Shown here: positions 8,780 through 18,059 of the stretch, in pieces
Layout: each line of letters opens with the position of its first letter
Numbering within the stretch: position 1 is the stretch's first letter
From: Verrucomicrobiota bacterium
GTDB taxonomy: Bacteria > Auribacterota > JABMQX01 > JAFGEW01
Reading direction: 5' to 3'
Length of the DNA: 64,000 bases
Assembly: GCA_016931415.1 (NCBI GenBank)
Contig: JAFGEW010000133.1
Span: 1 to 64,000 of the forward strand
Program-made: the position numbers and the translations under genes
Notes under the pieces: model-generated
What the model saw: the letters and a program-made list of their open reading frames with translations, nothing else
Told to the model about the DNA's origin: nothing
Databases searched by the model: none

Positions 8780-9520
8780 ATGAGTCGAAAACTCGCATTC
8801 GTTCTCGCAGCCGTCCTCGTGCTCGGCGTCTGCTCACTGGGGATGGCCCAGACGTCGTACATCTCGAAGGTCCTGCAGGGCCCGGACATGGATTCGGGGT
8901 GGAACCTGCAGTCGCAGTGGGACCTGATTGACGGCGAGCCGAACATCATCCGTGCCGACAACTGGGAGTGCCCGGACGGCCGTCCCATCACGGATATCCA
9001 CTGGTGGGGGTCGTACCTGTTCAACACGGGCGACAGCAACCCCGTCCAGAAGTTCGAGGTTAGCATCTTCTCCGACGCGGGGGGCTCGCCGGGCGCGTTG
9101 ATGTGGCGCAAGTCGTTTGACAGCGCGCTCGTCAATGAGACGCCGGTCGGCCTCGATGCCAACCTGGAGCAGGTCTACAAGTACTCCGTCTACCTGGAAC
9201 AAGAGGATGTGTTCCAGCAGAACCAAGGCGAGGTGTACTGGCTCAGCATCGTCGCGTTGACCGAGGGCACGACGCGCTGGCCGATGTGGGGCTGGCACAC
9301 GGCGGTGAACAGGAATATCGAGGACCTCCTGCAGGGCTCGGCGCAGACCACCAAGGATCCGACGCAGAACGACCCGTTCGGGATCGGCAAGGTCGAGAAT
9401 CCGTGGCAGGACGCCCAGTATGACATGGCGTTCGAGCTGACGACGATCCCGGAGCCGTCGATCGTGGCGCTCATCGGACTGGGCCTGTTCGCGACTTGGA
9501 CACGTTTTCGCCGCCGTTAG
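8780..9520 (+). CDS. PEP-CTERM protein, SQWD...WWGSY family (paralogue 1)
   Basis: 246 aa. The ATG at 8780 opens a signal peptide (MSRKLAFVLAAVLVLGVCSLGMAQ) after AGGTAGGGG. The mature domain has the motif series SQWDLIDGEPNIIRADNWECPDG, then ITDIHWWGSYL, and near the end WGWHTAVN. It is clearly paralogous to the next gene. I recall this layout as a domain of unknown function common in Planctomycetota (tentatively DUF7901). It ends with IPEP, a hydrophobic helix and RFRRR, a PEP-CTERM sorting signal for surface or matrix export. Function unknown. Confidence 0.85.
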   Translation: MSRKLAFVLAAVLVLGVCSLGMAQTSYISKVLQGPDMDSGWNLQSQWDLIDGEPNIIRADNWECPDGRPITDIHWWGSYLFNTGDSNPVQKFEVSIFSDAGGSPGALMWRKSFDSALVNETPVGLDANLEQVYKYSVYLEQEDVFQQNQGEVYWLSIVALTEGTTRWPMWGWHTAVNRNIEDLLQGSAQTTKDPTQNDPFGIGKVENPWQDAQYDMAFELTTIPEPSIVALIGLGLFATWTRFRRR

Positions 9521-9620
9521 GCGGGCAGTTCGGGGTTGACTGTATAATCGGAACAACGGCTCTTGCCGCGCGCACGGACTAGCGCGATCGGTTTATTTGA
9601 AAAGGTTGAGGGGGAAATCA

Positions 9621-10388
9621 ATGAAACTGGCGACCATATTCAGCGTGGCGGTGCTCGCAGCCCTGACGTTGTTCGTCTCGGCGCCCGTACACGCCAATAG
9701 CATCACCGAGATCATCAAGTGGATCCAGCCGCCCGATCTGCAGACCGGCTTCGACCAGCAGAGCCAGTGGGACTCTACCGACGGCGAGCCGGACGTGATC
9801 AAGGCCGACGACTGGATCTGCCCGGACGGCCGGCCCGTGACGGATGTCCACTGGTGGGGCTCGTACTACGCCAATCAGGAGTTCGTGCCGGATGCGTTCT
9901 TCATCAACGTCTACGCGAACGATGACAAAAGCCTGATCGGGGACCCGACTGACGATATGCCAGGCACGTGGCTCTGGGGCGTCCTGACGGACTTCAGCGC
10001 GGTGAACGAGACGTTCTACGGGATGGACAGCGTCGGCGAAGCGGTCTACGAGTACGGCGTCTATCTGCCCGAAGGCTTCTGGTTCGACCAGGAGCAGGGA
10101 ACCAAGTATTGGCTCTCGATCGTCGCGAGCACGCCGGACTTTGGCAGCACGCCGATCTGGGGCTGGCACACGGGCTTCGAGCCTGTCGGCCTCTACGGTC
10201 TCTCCACCGCCGTTACGGGGAAAGTGCTAGACGGCGATGACTGGGCGCGCGGCAACCCGGTCGAGTGGGCGCACGAGGATTACAACTTCGCATTCGCGCT
10301 CACGACCGTGCCTGAGCCGGGGACGATGACGCTGCTCGGCGGCGGCATCCTGGCGCTGCTCGGGATGCGCCGGCGCAAGTCCCGGTAG
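9621..10388 (+). CDS. PEP-CTERM protein, SQWD...WWGSY family (paralogue 2)
   Basis: 255 aa. The ATG at 9621 is preferred over an upstream in-frame TTG because GAGGGGGAA lies just before it and a signal peptide follows (MKLATIFSVAVLAALTLFVS). It shares QSQWDSTDGEPDVIKADDW, CPDGRPVTDVHWWGSY and IWGWHTGFE with the preceding gene, so the two arose by tandem duplication. It ends with VPEPGTM, a hydrophobic helix and MRRRKSR. A TATAAT box at about 9543-9548 lies between the genes, but no matching -35 is seen. A Rho-independent terminator follows the gene. Confidence 0.87.
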   Translation: MKLATIFSVAVLAALTLFVSAPVHANSITEIIKWIQPPDLQTGFDQQSQWDSTDGEPDVIKADDWICPDGRPVTDVHWWGSYYANQEFVPDAFFINVYANDDKSLIGDPTDDMPGTWLWGVLTDFSAVNETFYGMDSVGEAVYEYGVYLPEGFWFDQEQGTKYWLSIVASTPDFGSTPIWGWHTGFEPVGLYGLSTAVTGKVLDGDDWARGNPVEWAHEDYNFAFALTTVPEPGTMTLLGGGILALLGMRRRKSR

Positions 10389-10423
10389 GAATCGTTAGAA
10401 TACCATACCTCGTTCGATATAGA

Positions 10424-10458
10424 GGGCGTCCCACCTCAAGGGCTGGGGCGCCCTTTTC
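10424..10458 (+). terminator. Rho-independent terminator
   Basis: GGGCGTCCCA (10424 on) pairs with TGGGGCGCCC with one wobble, followed by TTTT. It closes the PEP-CTERM pair, 35 bp after the stop codon. Confidence 0.75.
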
Positions 10459-10699
10459 GTTCACGTCTTCTCCGGCTTTCATGCGGCGCGCGGACGAAGG
10501 CGTGAACGCCCGGCGCCGGGTGTGTGGGTTTCGCGCCTGCGGCGTTAGAATTGTGCGCCTTCTGCGGACGGCGGCCCGGTCGTCGCGGATATGGGCGCTC
10601 TGCAACCCATTGTCTCAGAGCCGATTGACGCCAGGTGGTCTGATGCGGCCGATGCGTGGCACCGATGTTGCGCAAGCATCAACCCGGCAACCAGGGTAA

Positions 10700-10850
10700 T
10701 TGGACTAGTAGGCTGCGTCAGGGCTCCTTTTTTGACAATGTGCTGCCGTGAGCCCGATGCGGCACACAGACCGGCGCTGCCTGTGCCTTGTGCGGCGCGA
10801 CCGCTCGGCCCCCGCCACTGCCGGGCAGACTGAGCAGGCGGGGGCTTTTC
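10700..10850 (+). ncRNA. Candidate structured RNA ending in a terminator
   Basis: The 630-bp gap before hsp20 has no convincing gene, but 10739-10850 folds into consecutive hairpins: TGTGC-GC/GC-GCACA (about 10739-10766), a GCGC-based hairpin (about 10772-10798), then a perfect 9-bp stem GCCCCCGCC (10808-10816) / GGCGGGGGC (10837-10845) with TTTT after it. A terminator facing plus with no gene before it suggests a small RNA or attenuator. No known RNA family recognised; the 5' end is undefined. Confidence 0.35.
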
Positions 10851-11021
10851 TCTGTCCCGGCGCTGCGATATGGTTTCCTGCGCGTTTTCACTTGAGGCGG
10901 CGTGAGTTATGCCGATGACTCTGAGGGAAACGTGCATCCTCCAGGTGCAGGCCGGATTCCCGTTGTGCGCCGGCATGCCCGGGCGTAGACTCTCCTTGAG
11001 ACCGCATAGGGAGCGTCGCCG

Positions 11022-11471
11022 ATGAAGGACGGCGAGAAAGACGTCTTCAAGCAGATGGACGTCATCGCGAGCGAAATGGAGAACCTGTTCTACAGGCTCT
11101 TTTCGCCGAAGCAACTGGTCAAGCCCGTCTGCCAGCACCACTGGAGCCCGCTCGCCGACGTGTACGAGACCGCCGACCATCTCATCATCAAGCTCGATCT
11201 GGCCGGAGTCAAACGCGAGGAGATCGGCATCGCGCTCGAGAGCGACCGCCTTGTCGTGCGCGGGTCTCGAACGGAATCGGCGCCGGCCGGCATCACCACC
11301 CACCACCAGATGGAAATCAACTACGGCTACTTCGAGCGGGTCTTCCACCTGCGCCACGGTGTGCGCCAGGAGGATATTGCGGCGCGCTACGACGACGGGT
11401 TCCTCACGGTGAGCATCACGAAGGAGCCCCCGCGCGAGAGGAAAGATCCGCTGGACATCGCGATCGAATAG
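11022..11471 (+). CDS. Hsp20 small heat-shock protein
   Basis: 149 aa. Residues about 45-140 are the alpha-crystallin domain: PLADVYETADHLIIKLDLAG, then LVVRGSR and the GYFERVFHLRHGV strand with the family-typical F-x-R-x-F-x-L-P-like pattern (L-R-H in place of L-P). The C-terminal tail DPLDIAIE supplies an I-x-I/V-type motif. Small heat-shock proteins are ATP-independent holdases that keep unfolding proteins soluble. It lies 21 bp upstream of lon, making a proteostasis operon. No CIRCE or clear sigma-32 box was found. Confidence 0.92.
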   Translation: MKDGEKDVFKQMDVIASEMENLFYRLFSPKQLVKPVCQHHWSPLADVYETADHLIIKLDLAGVKREEIGIALESDRLVVRGSRTESAPAGITTHHQMEINYGYFERVFHLRHGVRQEDIAARYDDGFLTVSITKEPPRERKDPLDIAIE

Positions 11472-11492
11472 CCGTTGACGAGGCGACCAGGC

Positions 11493-13967
11493 ATGGCCGA
11501 CGAGCAAGAACAGAAGACGGGCCTCGAGCAGTTCCAGGCGACGCCTCAGCCGCCTGCGCCGCGCGTCGAGGACATCCCCGACGAGCTGCCCGTGCTGCCG
11601 ATCAGCAACAACGTGATCTTCCCCGCGACGATCACGCCCGTGGCCATCGGCAAGCCGGTGTCGCTTGCCGCCGTCGAGGCGGCCATGACGAGCAATAAGC
11701 TCATTGCGGCCGTCGCCATGCGGCCGGCATCCGAGACGGCGCAAGGCGAGCAATCGGAAGAGAGTCCCGAGAGATTGTTCGACCATGGCACGGTGTGCTT
11801 GATCCTCAAACTGCTCCGGATGCCCGATGGGACCATGCGCATCCTGGTCCAGGGGCTGCGCAAGGCGCGCGTCGAACGCATCGTGCAGGGCGAGCCGCAC
11901 ATCCGCGCGCGGTTCGCCCTGATCGAGGAATCGGTCGAGCGCACGTCCGAGCTCGAGGCCCTCATGCGCAACATGGTCGAGATGATCAACCGGATCGTCT
12001 CGATGGCTAGCTACCTGCCCGACGACCTGCGCAGTGCGGCGACGAGCATTGACGACCCGCTCATGCTCGTCTATCTGGTCGCCACGCTGTTCCGGCTCAA
12101 GATCGACGAGAAGCAGCGGATCCTCGAGATCGAGGACGTGGCCGAGAAGTATCGCACGCTGCTCCGGGTGCTCAATCGCGAGGTCGAGATCCTCGAGATC
12201 GGCGGCAAGATCAAGGAAGACGTCCAGGCCGAGATCGGCAAGAGCCAGCGCGACTACTACCTGCGCGAGCAGCTCAAGGCCATCCAGCACGAGCTGGGCG
12301 AGACGGACGAGACGCAGGCCGAAGTCGAGGAGCTTGCCACGCGCATCGCGGCGCTCGATCTGCCCGACGAGGTGCACACCGAGGCGGACCGCGAGCTCAA
12401 GCGCCTGCGGCGCATCCCGCCGATCTCGCCCGAGCACCAGATGATCCGCACCTTCCTGGACTGGATCATCGAGCTGCCGTGGCGCGTCTCGACCGACGAT
12501 GACCTCGATCTGAAGCGCGCGCGCCGCATTCTCGACGAGGACCACTACGGTCTCGAGCAGATCAAGGACCGCATTGTCGAGTACCTCGCCGTGCGTGGCC
12601 TCAAGCACGATGCGCACGGGCCGATTCTGTGCTTCGTCGGGCCGCCGGGCACGGGCAAGACGTCGCTGGGCCAGTCGATCGCCCGCGCGCTCGGGCGCAA
12701 CTTCATCCGGATGTCGCTCGGCGGCATGCACGACGAAGCGGAGATCCGAGGCCACCGCCGCACCTATATCGGCGCGATGCCGGGCCGCATCCTCCAGTCG
12801 ATCCGCCGTGCCGCCTCGAACAACCCGGTCATGATGCTCGACGAGATGGATAAGATCGGCGCCGATTTCCGCGGCGATCCGTCGTCGGCGCTGCTCGAGG
12901 TGCTCGATCCGGCGCAGAACACCACGTTCCGCGACCACTACCTCGGGCTTGCGTTCGACTTGTCCAAGGTGCTGTTCATTGGCACGGCCAATATGCTCGA
13001 CACGATTCAGCCCGCGCTGCGCGACCGCATGGAGATCATCCGCCTCAGCGGCTACACGACCGAAGAGAAGATCGCCATCGCCGAGCGCTACCTTGTGCGG
13101 CGCCAGGTCAAGGACAACGGCCTCGACGAGTCGAGGATCGAGTTTCAGACCGGGGCGATCGAGCGGATCGTGACGGACTACACGCGTGAGGCCGGCGTGC
13201 GCAACCTCGAGCGCGAGATCGGCACGGTGTGCCGCAAGGTGGCGTATCGCTTCGCTTCCGACGGCGGCAAGAAGGTCACGGTCACGGCCGGAAGCGTGCC
13301 CGACTACCTCGGTCCGCAGAAGGTGTTCATCGAGGTCGGGCTGCGCACGGCCGTGCCGGGTGTGGCCACGGGGCTGGCGTGGACCGAGGCGGGCGGCGAC
13401 GTGCTGTTCGTCGAAGCGACGAAGATGCCGGGGGGCAAATCGCTCCAGCTCACCGGGCAGCTCGGCGGCGTGATGCAGGAATCGGCGCGTGCGGCGCTCT
13501 CGTGCGTGCGGTCGCGCGCCGAACACATCGGGCTTGCACCGGATTTCTACGACAAGTGCGACCTGCACCTCCACGTGCCGGCGGGCGCGATCCCCAAGGA
13601 CGGGCCGTCGGCCGGCGTGGTGATGGCCACCGCCCTTGTCTCGTGCGTCAGCGGTGTGCCGGTCTCTGAGAAGGTGGCGATGACGGGCGAGATCACGCTG
13701 ACCGGTGTCGTGTTGCCTGTCGGCGGGATCAAGGAGAAAGTACTGGCGGCCAAGCGGGCCGGCGTCACAAAGATCGTGGTGCCTGCCCGCAACGAGCAGG
13801 ACGTCAACGAGATCCCCGCTCAACTGCGCGAGGGCCTCGAGTTCGTCTACGTCGAGGACCTCGACCAAGTGCTCGAGACCGCCTTCAACGGCCACCTGCC
13901 GCGAAAGCACCCCAAACGCCGCGCCCACGACACCTCCCACCTCGTCCAGCACCCGCCGACAGCCTAG
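11493..13967 (+). CDS. lon: ATP-dependent Lon protease
   Basis: 824 aa from the ATG at 11493; a TTG at 11475 would add six residues. The LON substrate-binding domain begins at about residue 25 (LPVLPISNNVIFPATITPVAI). The AAA+ module has Walker A GPPGTGKTS (about base 12640) and sensor elements. The C-terminal peptidase domain carries the Ser-Lys dyad: Ser in PKDGPSAGV (about base 13590) and Lys in GGIKEKVLAAKRAG (about base 13720). Cytoplasmic degradation of misfolded and regulatory proteins. Full family length. Co-directional with hsp20 directly upstream, consistent with stress induction. Confidence 0.97.
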   Translation: MADEQEQKTGLEQFQATPQPPAPRVEDIPDELPVLPISNNVIFPATITPVAIGKPVSLAAVEAAMTSNKLIAAVAMRPASETAQGEQSEESPERLFDHGTVCLILKLLRMPDGTMRILVQGLRKARVERIVQGEPHIRARFALIEESVERTSELEALMRNMVEMINRIVSMASYLPDDLRSAATSIDDPLMLVYLVATLFRLKIDEKQRILEIEDVAEKYRTLLRVLNREVEILEIGGKIKEDVQAEIGKSQRDYYLREQLKAIQHELGETDETQAEVEELATRIAALDLPDEVHTEADRELKRLRRIPPISPEHQMIRTFLDWIIELPWRVSTDDDLDLKRARRILDEDHYGLEQIKDRIVEYLAVRGLKHDAHGPILCFVGPPGTGKTSLGQSIARALGRNFIRMSLGGMHDEAEIRGHRRTYIGAMPGRILQSIRRAASNNPVMMLDEMDKIGADFRGDPSSALLEVLDPAQNTTFRDHYLGLAFDLSKVLFIGTANMLDTIQPALRDRMEIIRLSGYTTEEKIAIAERYLVRRQVKDNGLDESRIEFQTGAIERIVTDYTREAGVRNLEREIGTVCRKVAYRFASDGGKKVTVTAGSVPDYLGPQKVFIEVGLRTAVPGVATGLAWTEAGGDVLFVEATKMPGGKSLQLTGQLGGVMQESARAALSCVRSRAEHIGLAPDFYDKCDLHLHVPAGAIPKDGPSAGVVMATALVSCVSGVPVSEKVAMTGEITLTGVVLPVGGIKEKVLAAKRAGVTKIVVPARNEQDVNEIPAQLREGLEFVYVEDLDQVLETAFNGHLPRKHPKRRAHDTSHLVQHPPTA

Positions 13968-14134
13968 CGCGCCGCTCGCTCGGCACTCGCCGGGATGCAG
14001 GTCACGTCGCCCTCGGCCCGCCGCGCTTCGCCTCGACATCTCGTCGTCATCCCTTCGCGGCTGATCCGGACTGGACGGCACGGCTTGCACCGGTTACCTT
14101 CCTGCCTGGACGTGACAGTGAGGCGACCGCTGCA

Positions 14135-14686
14135 GTGAACATCTTGTTGACCGGAACGCCCGGGGTGGGGAAGACGACGCTGATCCGCAAGCTCGTCGAG
14201 GCGCTTGATCGCCCGGCGCGCGGCATCATTACAGAAGAGGTGCGTGTGGCGGACCGGCGGCGCGGCTTCAGGATCGTGACGCTCGACGGGCGCGAGGGCG
14301 TGCTCGCGCACGACACGATCAAAGGCCCCAACCGCGTGAGCCGCTACGGCGTGACCACGGCCGCCCTCGAATCGCTCGGGATCCCAGCGATCACGCCCAC
14401 GTCGCCCGATGAGATCATCGTCATCGACGAGATCGGCAAGATGGAGTGCGTGTCGCAGGCGTTCAAGGACGCCACGTGGCGCGCGCTCGAGGCGCCCAAC
14501 CTCGTGCTGGGCACGATCGCGCGCAAGGGCGTCGGCTTCATCGCGCGCGTCAAGGCGCGGCCCGACGTGACGCTCTTCGAGGTCACCCCGCGCAACCGCG
14601 ACCATCTCAGCGCGCAGATCCTCCATGAGCTCGGCGTCGCGGCGCCGGCAACACCCAAGACGCAGCCACCTCGGAGGGAACAATGA
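14135..14686 (+). CDS. THEP1-family nucleoside-triphosphatase
   Basis: 183 aa. Walker A GTPGVGKTTL at residues 7-16, Walker B IIVIDEIGKMEC at about 93-104, and GIITEEVRVADRRRGF in between are the THEP1 (NTPCR) family markers. These are small P-loop phosphohydrolases of uncertain cellular role, studied in Aquifex and human. The GTG start gives the P-loop at the expected distance. The stop codon overlaps the next ATG by 4 bp (ATGA), so it is translationally coupled to an outer-membrane protein gene, an unexpected partner. Confidence 0.9.
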   Translation: MNILLTGTPGVGKTTLIRKLVEALDRPARGIITEEVRVADRRRGFRIVTLDGREGVLAHDTIKGPNRVSRYGVTTAALESLGIPAITPTSPDEIIVIDEIGKMECVSQAFKDATWRALEAPNLVLGTIARKGVGFIARVKARPDVTLFEVTPRNRDHLSAQILHELGVAAPATPKTQPPRREQ

Positions 14687-15474
14687 GACGAAGCGCGTTC
14701 GCGCTCCTGTTCGGCATCGTCATGTGCGGCGGCGTTGCAGCGGCGACGACAAGCGTCGAGATCGAAACAACGGGCGAGCGCCATGCGCTCGGCGGATGGC
14801 TCGCCGTGCGCGGCCGGTACGAGACACGGTCGTGGGACCTCGAACTCGAAAGCATCACGCCGCCAAGCGCCGCGATCGGCGAGTCCCTGGACGACATGCG
14901 GTTCAGCGCGGACACGTCGTCATTCGGCGCCGAGTTGCTCTTCAGGCTCGGCAGCCATATCGAGCTGCGCGGCATCCTCGCTGTAGGCGAGATCGAGCTC
15001 GACGGACGCCGCGGCCGCGCGCGTTTCGACCTCGATACAGACATCGGCCTCCTCTACGGCTTCGGCGCGCGGATCAGCGTGCCCGCCCTCTGGCCGCCGC
15101 GCTGGGATCTTAATGTCGACTTCGAAATGCTCACCGGCAGCCTCGACAACGCGGACTTCTACTTCACCGGCGGCGAGCCGCTTGCGTCAATCGCCGAGGC
15201 GGACCTGGACTGGCGCCAGATCTCCCTTTCACCGACGGTGTCGAAGGACCTCGGCATCATCACGCCCTACGCCGGCCTGCGCTTCGCCACGGCCGACGCG
15301 GATGTGACGGTGCAGACGAAGAAGGCGACCGAGGAACTGAGCTTCGAAAACGAGTACCTGCTCAGCGTGGTGCTCGGGGCGCGGTTCCGGCTCGGCTCGT
15401 TCATCAGCGGCGACGTGCACGTCGATCTGCTCCACAACGAGGGCATCGTTGCGAGAGTGACCGTACGGTTCTGA
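14683..15474 (+). CDS. Outer-membrane beta-barrel protein (paralogue 1)
   Basis: 263 aa with a signal peptide (MRRSAFALLFGIVMCGGVAA) and a series of amphipathic strands rich in Gly, Tyr and Phe, ending in the C-terminal aromatic signature VTVRF typical of BAM-inserted barrels. Probably an 8-10 strand porin-like or OmpA-like barrel. It resembles the following gene in order and content (DIGLLYGFGARISVP here, TQFAYGLGATVRYPI there). GGAGGGAACA precedes the ATG. Confidence 0.75.
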   Translation: MRRSAFALLFGIVMCGGVAAATTSVEIETTGERHALGGWLAVRGRYETRSWDLELESITPPSAAIGESLDDMRFSADTSSFGAELLFRLGSHIELRGILAVGEIELDGRRGRARFDLDTDIGLLYGFGARISVPALWPPRWDLNVDFEMLTGSLDNADFYFTGGEPLASIAEADLDWRQISLSPTVSKDLGIITPYAGLRFATADADVTVQTKKATEELSFENEYLLSVVLGARFRLGSFISGDVHVDLLHNEGIVARVTVRF

Positions 15475-15637
15475 GCCGTCTTCGACGAGGCGAGGCAGCT
15501 GCCGAGCATCCTGTCGCTGCTCCGGGCCCGCCGCCTCTCGGTCGTTGGACAAGCATCTTCGCCGGCGTTGACAGGCGCCGAGCGCTCGACTATACGGAGC
15601 GAGTAGGTCAGGCGATTTCACTCAGAGGAGGAAGGCC

Positions 15638-16444
15638 ATGAACCGAACGACGTTGGTGTTTGCCTGCACGGTGGTTAGCGTTCTTGTCTCTCTGCTCGTG
15701 GGCAACGCGTGCCAGGCGCAGATGGAGAACGCGCAAGGGAGTCACTTCACCCTCCGCCTCGGCGGCGGCACGCGCGACATGGACATGGAGCTCAAGAGCG
15801 TCAGCCCCGCCGGCACGCCGCTCGACCCGAGCCTGTTCGACTTCGACGTGAAGGAAGAAACGACCGCGTACTTCGTCAACCCGGGCTACAGCTACAAGAA
15901 CTTCCTCGACGTGCGCGCGATCCTCGCCTGGTACGACTACGAGATCGACGCGCGCAGCGGCACGATGCCCGCGCTCGACAACGCGGTGATGGTCGATACG
16001 CAGTTCGCCTACGGGCTCGGCGCCACGGTTCGGTATCCGATCGCCGGCTCGTTCATCGCCTCGCTCGATTTCAACTACGTTATCGGCGAGTTCGAGGATG
16101 CGAGCCTCCAGTTCAACCCGGCCAACCCGCTGTTCGCCGCCGCCGAAATCGGCGACATCGAATGGACCGAGCTGATGATCTCGCCGATGATCACCTACTA
16201 CCTGGGCAACGTCGCGCCGTATATCGGCGTGCGCTGGAGCAGGACAACGGCCGAGGTCGACATGACGATCACGCTGCCGCCCGCGCCGCCGTTCACGCAG
16301 ACGGTCGAGTACAAGGGGGCCGACGCGTGGAGCGGGCTCATCGGCACAACGTTCCTGTTCATGGAGGGCCGCCTTCAGATCGACATCGTCGTCGAGATGT
16401 TCAATAACGAGAGCATCTTCGGCACGGTCGTCTATCACTTCTAG
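15638..16444 (+). CDS. Outer-membrane beta-barrel protein (paralogue 2)
   Basis: 268 aa; signal peptide residues 1-28 (...VGNACQAQ), then beta-strands with alternating hydrophobics and a terminal Phe (VVYHF). A clear Shine-Dalgarno (GAGGAGGAAGG) precedes the start. Shares length, strand order and motifs with the upstream barrel gene, 163 bp away, so the pair is a tandem duplication. No ligand can be assigned. Confidence 0.75.
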   Translation: MNRTTLVFACTVVSVLVSLLVGNACQAQMENAQGSHFTLRLGGGTRDMDMELKSVSPAGTPLDPSLFDFDVKEETTAYFVNPGYSYKNFLDVRAILAWYDYEIDARSGTMPALDNAVMVDTQFAYGLGATVRYPIAGSFIASLDFNYVIGEFEDASLQFNPANPLFAAAEIGDIEWTELMISPMITYYLGNVAPYIGVRWSRTTAEVDMTITLPPAPPFTQTVEYKGADAWSGLIGTTFLFMEGRLQIDIVVEMFNNESIFGTVVYHF

Positions 16445-16453
16445 GAATGAGTT

Positions 16454-16512
16454 GACAGGATCGACAGGATCGACTGGATTTCCGGAGTCCGGGAGATCGT
16501 GCTGATCCTGTC
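16454..16512. repeat. GACAGGAT dispersed inverted repeat
   Basis: Two tandem GACAGGAT units (16454-16461 and 16463-16470) face an inverted ATCCTGTC at 16505-16512, forming a hairpin directly upstream of the GH4 ribosome-binding site. A longer, perfect version of the same element lies at 37936-37994. Confidence 0.7.
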
Positions 16513-16535
16513 TTTCTCTCTCCAGGGAGGTCCTG

Positions 16536-17879
16536 ATGCGCATTGTGCTCGTGGGCGCGGGGAGCAGGTCGTTCGGTCCTGCGACCCTGCGCGACATTTG
16601 GCTGAGCGAGCCGCTCGCCGGGCACGGGGTGGACCTCGTCCTGATGGACGTGGCGAGCGAGGCGCTGGAGACGACGCTCGCGTACGCCTCGTTCCTCAAC
16701 GCCCAGCTCGAGCGCAACATCGAGGCGTCCGCGACGACAAACCTCGACGAGGCGCTGCGCGGCGCGGACTTCGTCGTCTGCGCGATCGAGCGGAATCGCT
16801 ACCTCTACTGGACGCAGGACTTCCACGTGCCGCGCCACTTCGGCTTTCGCCAGCCGTATGGCGAGAACGGGGGCATCGGCGGCCTCTTTCACGCGCTGCG
16901 CAACATGGGGCCAATGGTCGAGATCGCGCGCGCGATGGAGCGCGTCTGTCCGAAAGCGTGGCTGCTCAACTACTCGAATCCTGAGCACAAGCTCTGCGAG
17001 GCGATCACGCGCCTGACGAGCACACCCGTCGTCGGGCTGTGCCACGGCGTGTTCGACGGGCGCGCGCAGCTTGCCCGGATCCTTGACGTGCCGCTCGATG
17101 ATCTCGAGACCTTCGCGTGCGGCATCAACCACTTCACGTTCTTCGAGACGGTCCGGCGACGCTCGACGGGCGAGGACCTCTATCCGCGCCTGCGGCAAAT
17201 CGATGCCGCGGCGCACGAGCTCTCCGAGTGGCATCATCTTGGGCTCGGACGCGTCCTGTTCCGGCGCTTCGGACTGTGGCCGTCGCCCGCCTCGAACCAC
17301 TACGCCGAGTACATCCGCTGGGCCGACGAGTTCGTTGCAAGCGAGCTGCAGTTCTACTACGATCCCGCGAACGGGCATCCATGGGAGACCGGGGAAATTC
17401 CCGAGTTCGTCTACGAGCCGACAGGCAAAGAGAGCGGACCGCGCTGGCGCGAAGAGCCCACCCAGCCCGCGCGACTCGAGGACGCCCCGCTCAAGCCATC
17501 AGGCGAGCTCGGCGTACCGATCATCGAGGCGATCAGCCTCGATGAGCAACGCGAGATCGCCGCCGTCAACGTACCGAACCGCGGCGCGATACCCGGCCTC
17601 CCTGACGATCTGGTTGTCGAGGTGCCCGCAACGGCCGACGCGAGCGGCCTGCACGCGCGTCAAATGGCGCCGCTGCCGGAAGCGATTGCGGCCCTCATCC
17701 GCACCCAGGCCAGCATCCACAAGCTGCTCGTCGAGGCATACGCCGACGAGTCGCGCGACAAGCTGCTCCAAGCGATCCTGCTCGAGCCGACCGTGGACTC
17801 CTACCGCCGCGCCGTGGCCATGATGGACGAGATGCTCCGGCTGCAAGCGGACATCCTGCCGCCGCTGAAGATCGGGTGA
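16536..17879 (+). CDS. Glycoside hydrolase family 4 enzyme
   Basis: 447 aa. GH4 enzymes cleave alpha- or beta-glycosides by an NAD+- and Mn2+-dependent redox elimination. The N-terminus is the Rossmann NAD site (VLVGAGSRSF). Metal and catalytic markers follow: NYSNPEHKLC (about residues 147-156), GLCHGVFDG (metal-binding Cys in LCH, about 168) and CGINHFTFF (metal-binding His, about 200). The lack of a phosphate-binding signature that I can recognise means the substrate could be a free glucoside, galactoside or uronide. A strong AGGGAGG precedes the ATG. Probably cytoplasmic; full family length. Confidence 0.9.
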   Translation: MRIVLVGAGSRSFGPATLRDIWLSEPLAGHGVDLVLMDVASEALETTLAYASFLNAQLERNIEASATTNLDEALRGADFVVCAIERNRYLYWTQDFHVPRHFGFRQPYGENGGIGGLFHALRNMGPMVEIARAMERVCPKAWLLNYSNPEHKLCEAITRLTSTPVVGLCHGVFDGRAQLARILDVPLDDLETFACGINHFTFFETVRRRSTGEDLYPRLRQIDAAAHELSEWHHLGLGRVLFRRFGLWPSPASNHYAEYIRWADEFVASELQFYYDPANGHPWETGEIPEFVYEPTGKESGPRWREEPTQPARLEDAPLKPSGELGVPIIEAISLDEQREIAAVNVPNRGAIPGLPDDLVVEVPATADASGLHARQMAPLPEAIAALIRTQASIHKLLVEAYADESRDKLLQAILLEPTVDSYRRAVAMMDEMLRLQADILPPLKIG

Positions 17880-18059
17880 GCAGGGGAGCAGGAGGATGCC
17901 TATTGGCGCCGGACGTGGGCGTGTGAACGTGGCGACGGAAGACCGTCACCTGCCGACTCTCTTCTCCATACCGGCGATCAGGCCGCTGAGCATGGAGAAC
18001 GCTTTGATCTGTGAGGCGCCAAGACCGCCATCGGTTGTGCACCCTCGCCGCAAGACGTG

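Noticed and set aside
10545-14090. Very long minus-strand open frame (1181 codons) opposite lon
   Set aside because: It is the complement of lon and THEP1 in GC-rich DNA; it lacks any recognisable motif and is rich in Arg, Asp and His repeats.
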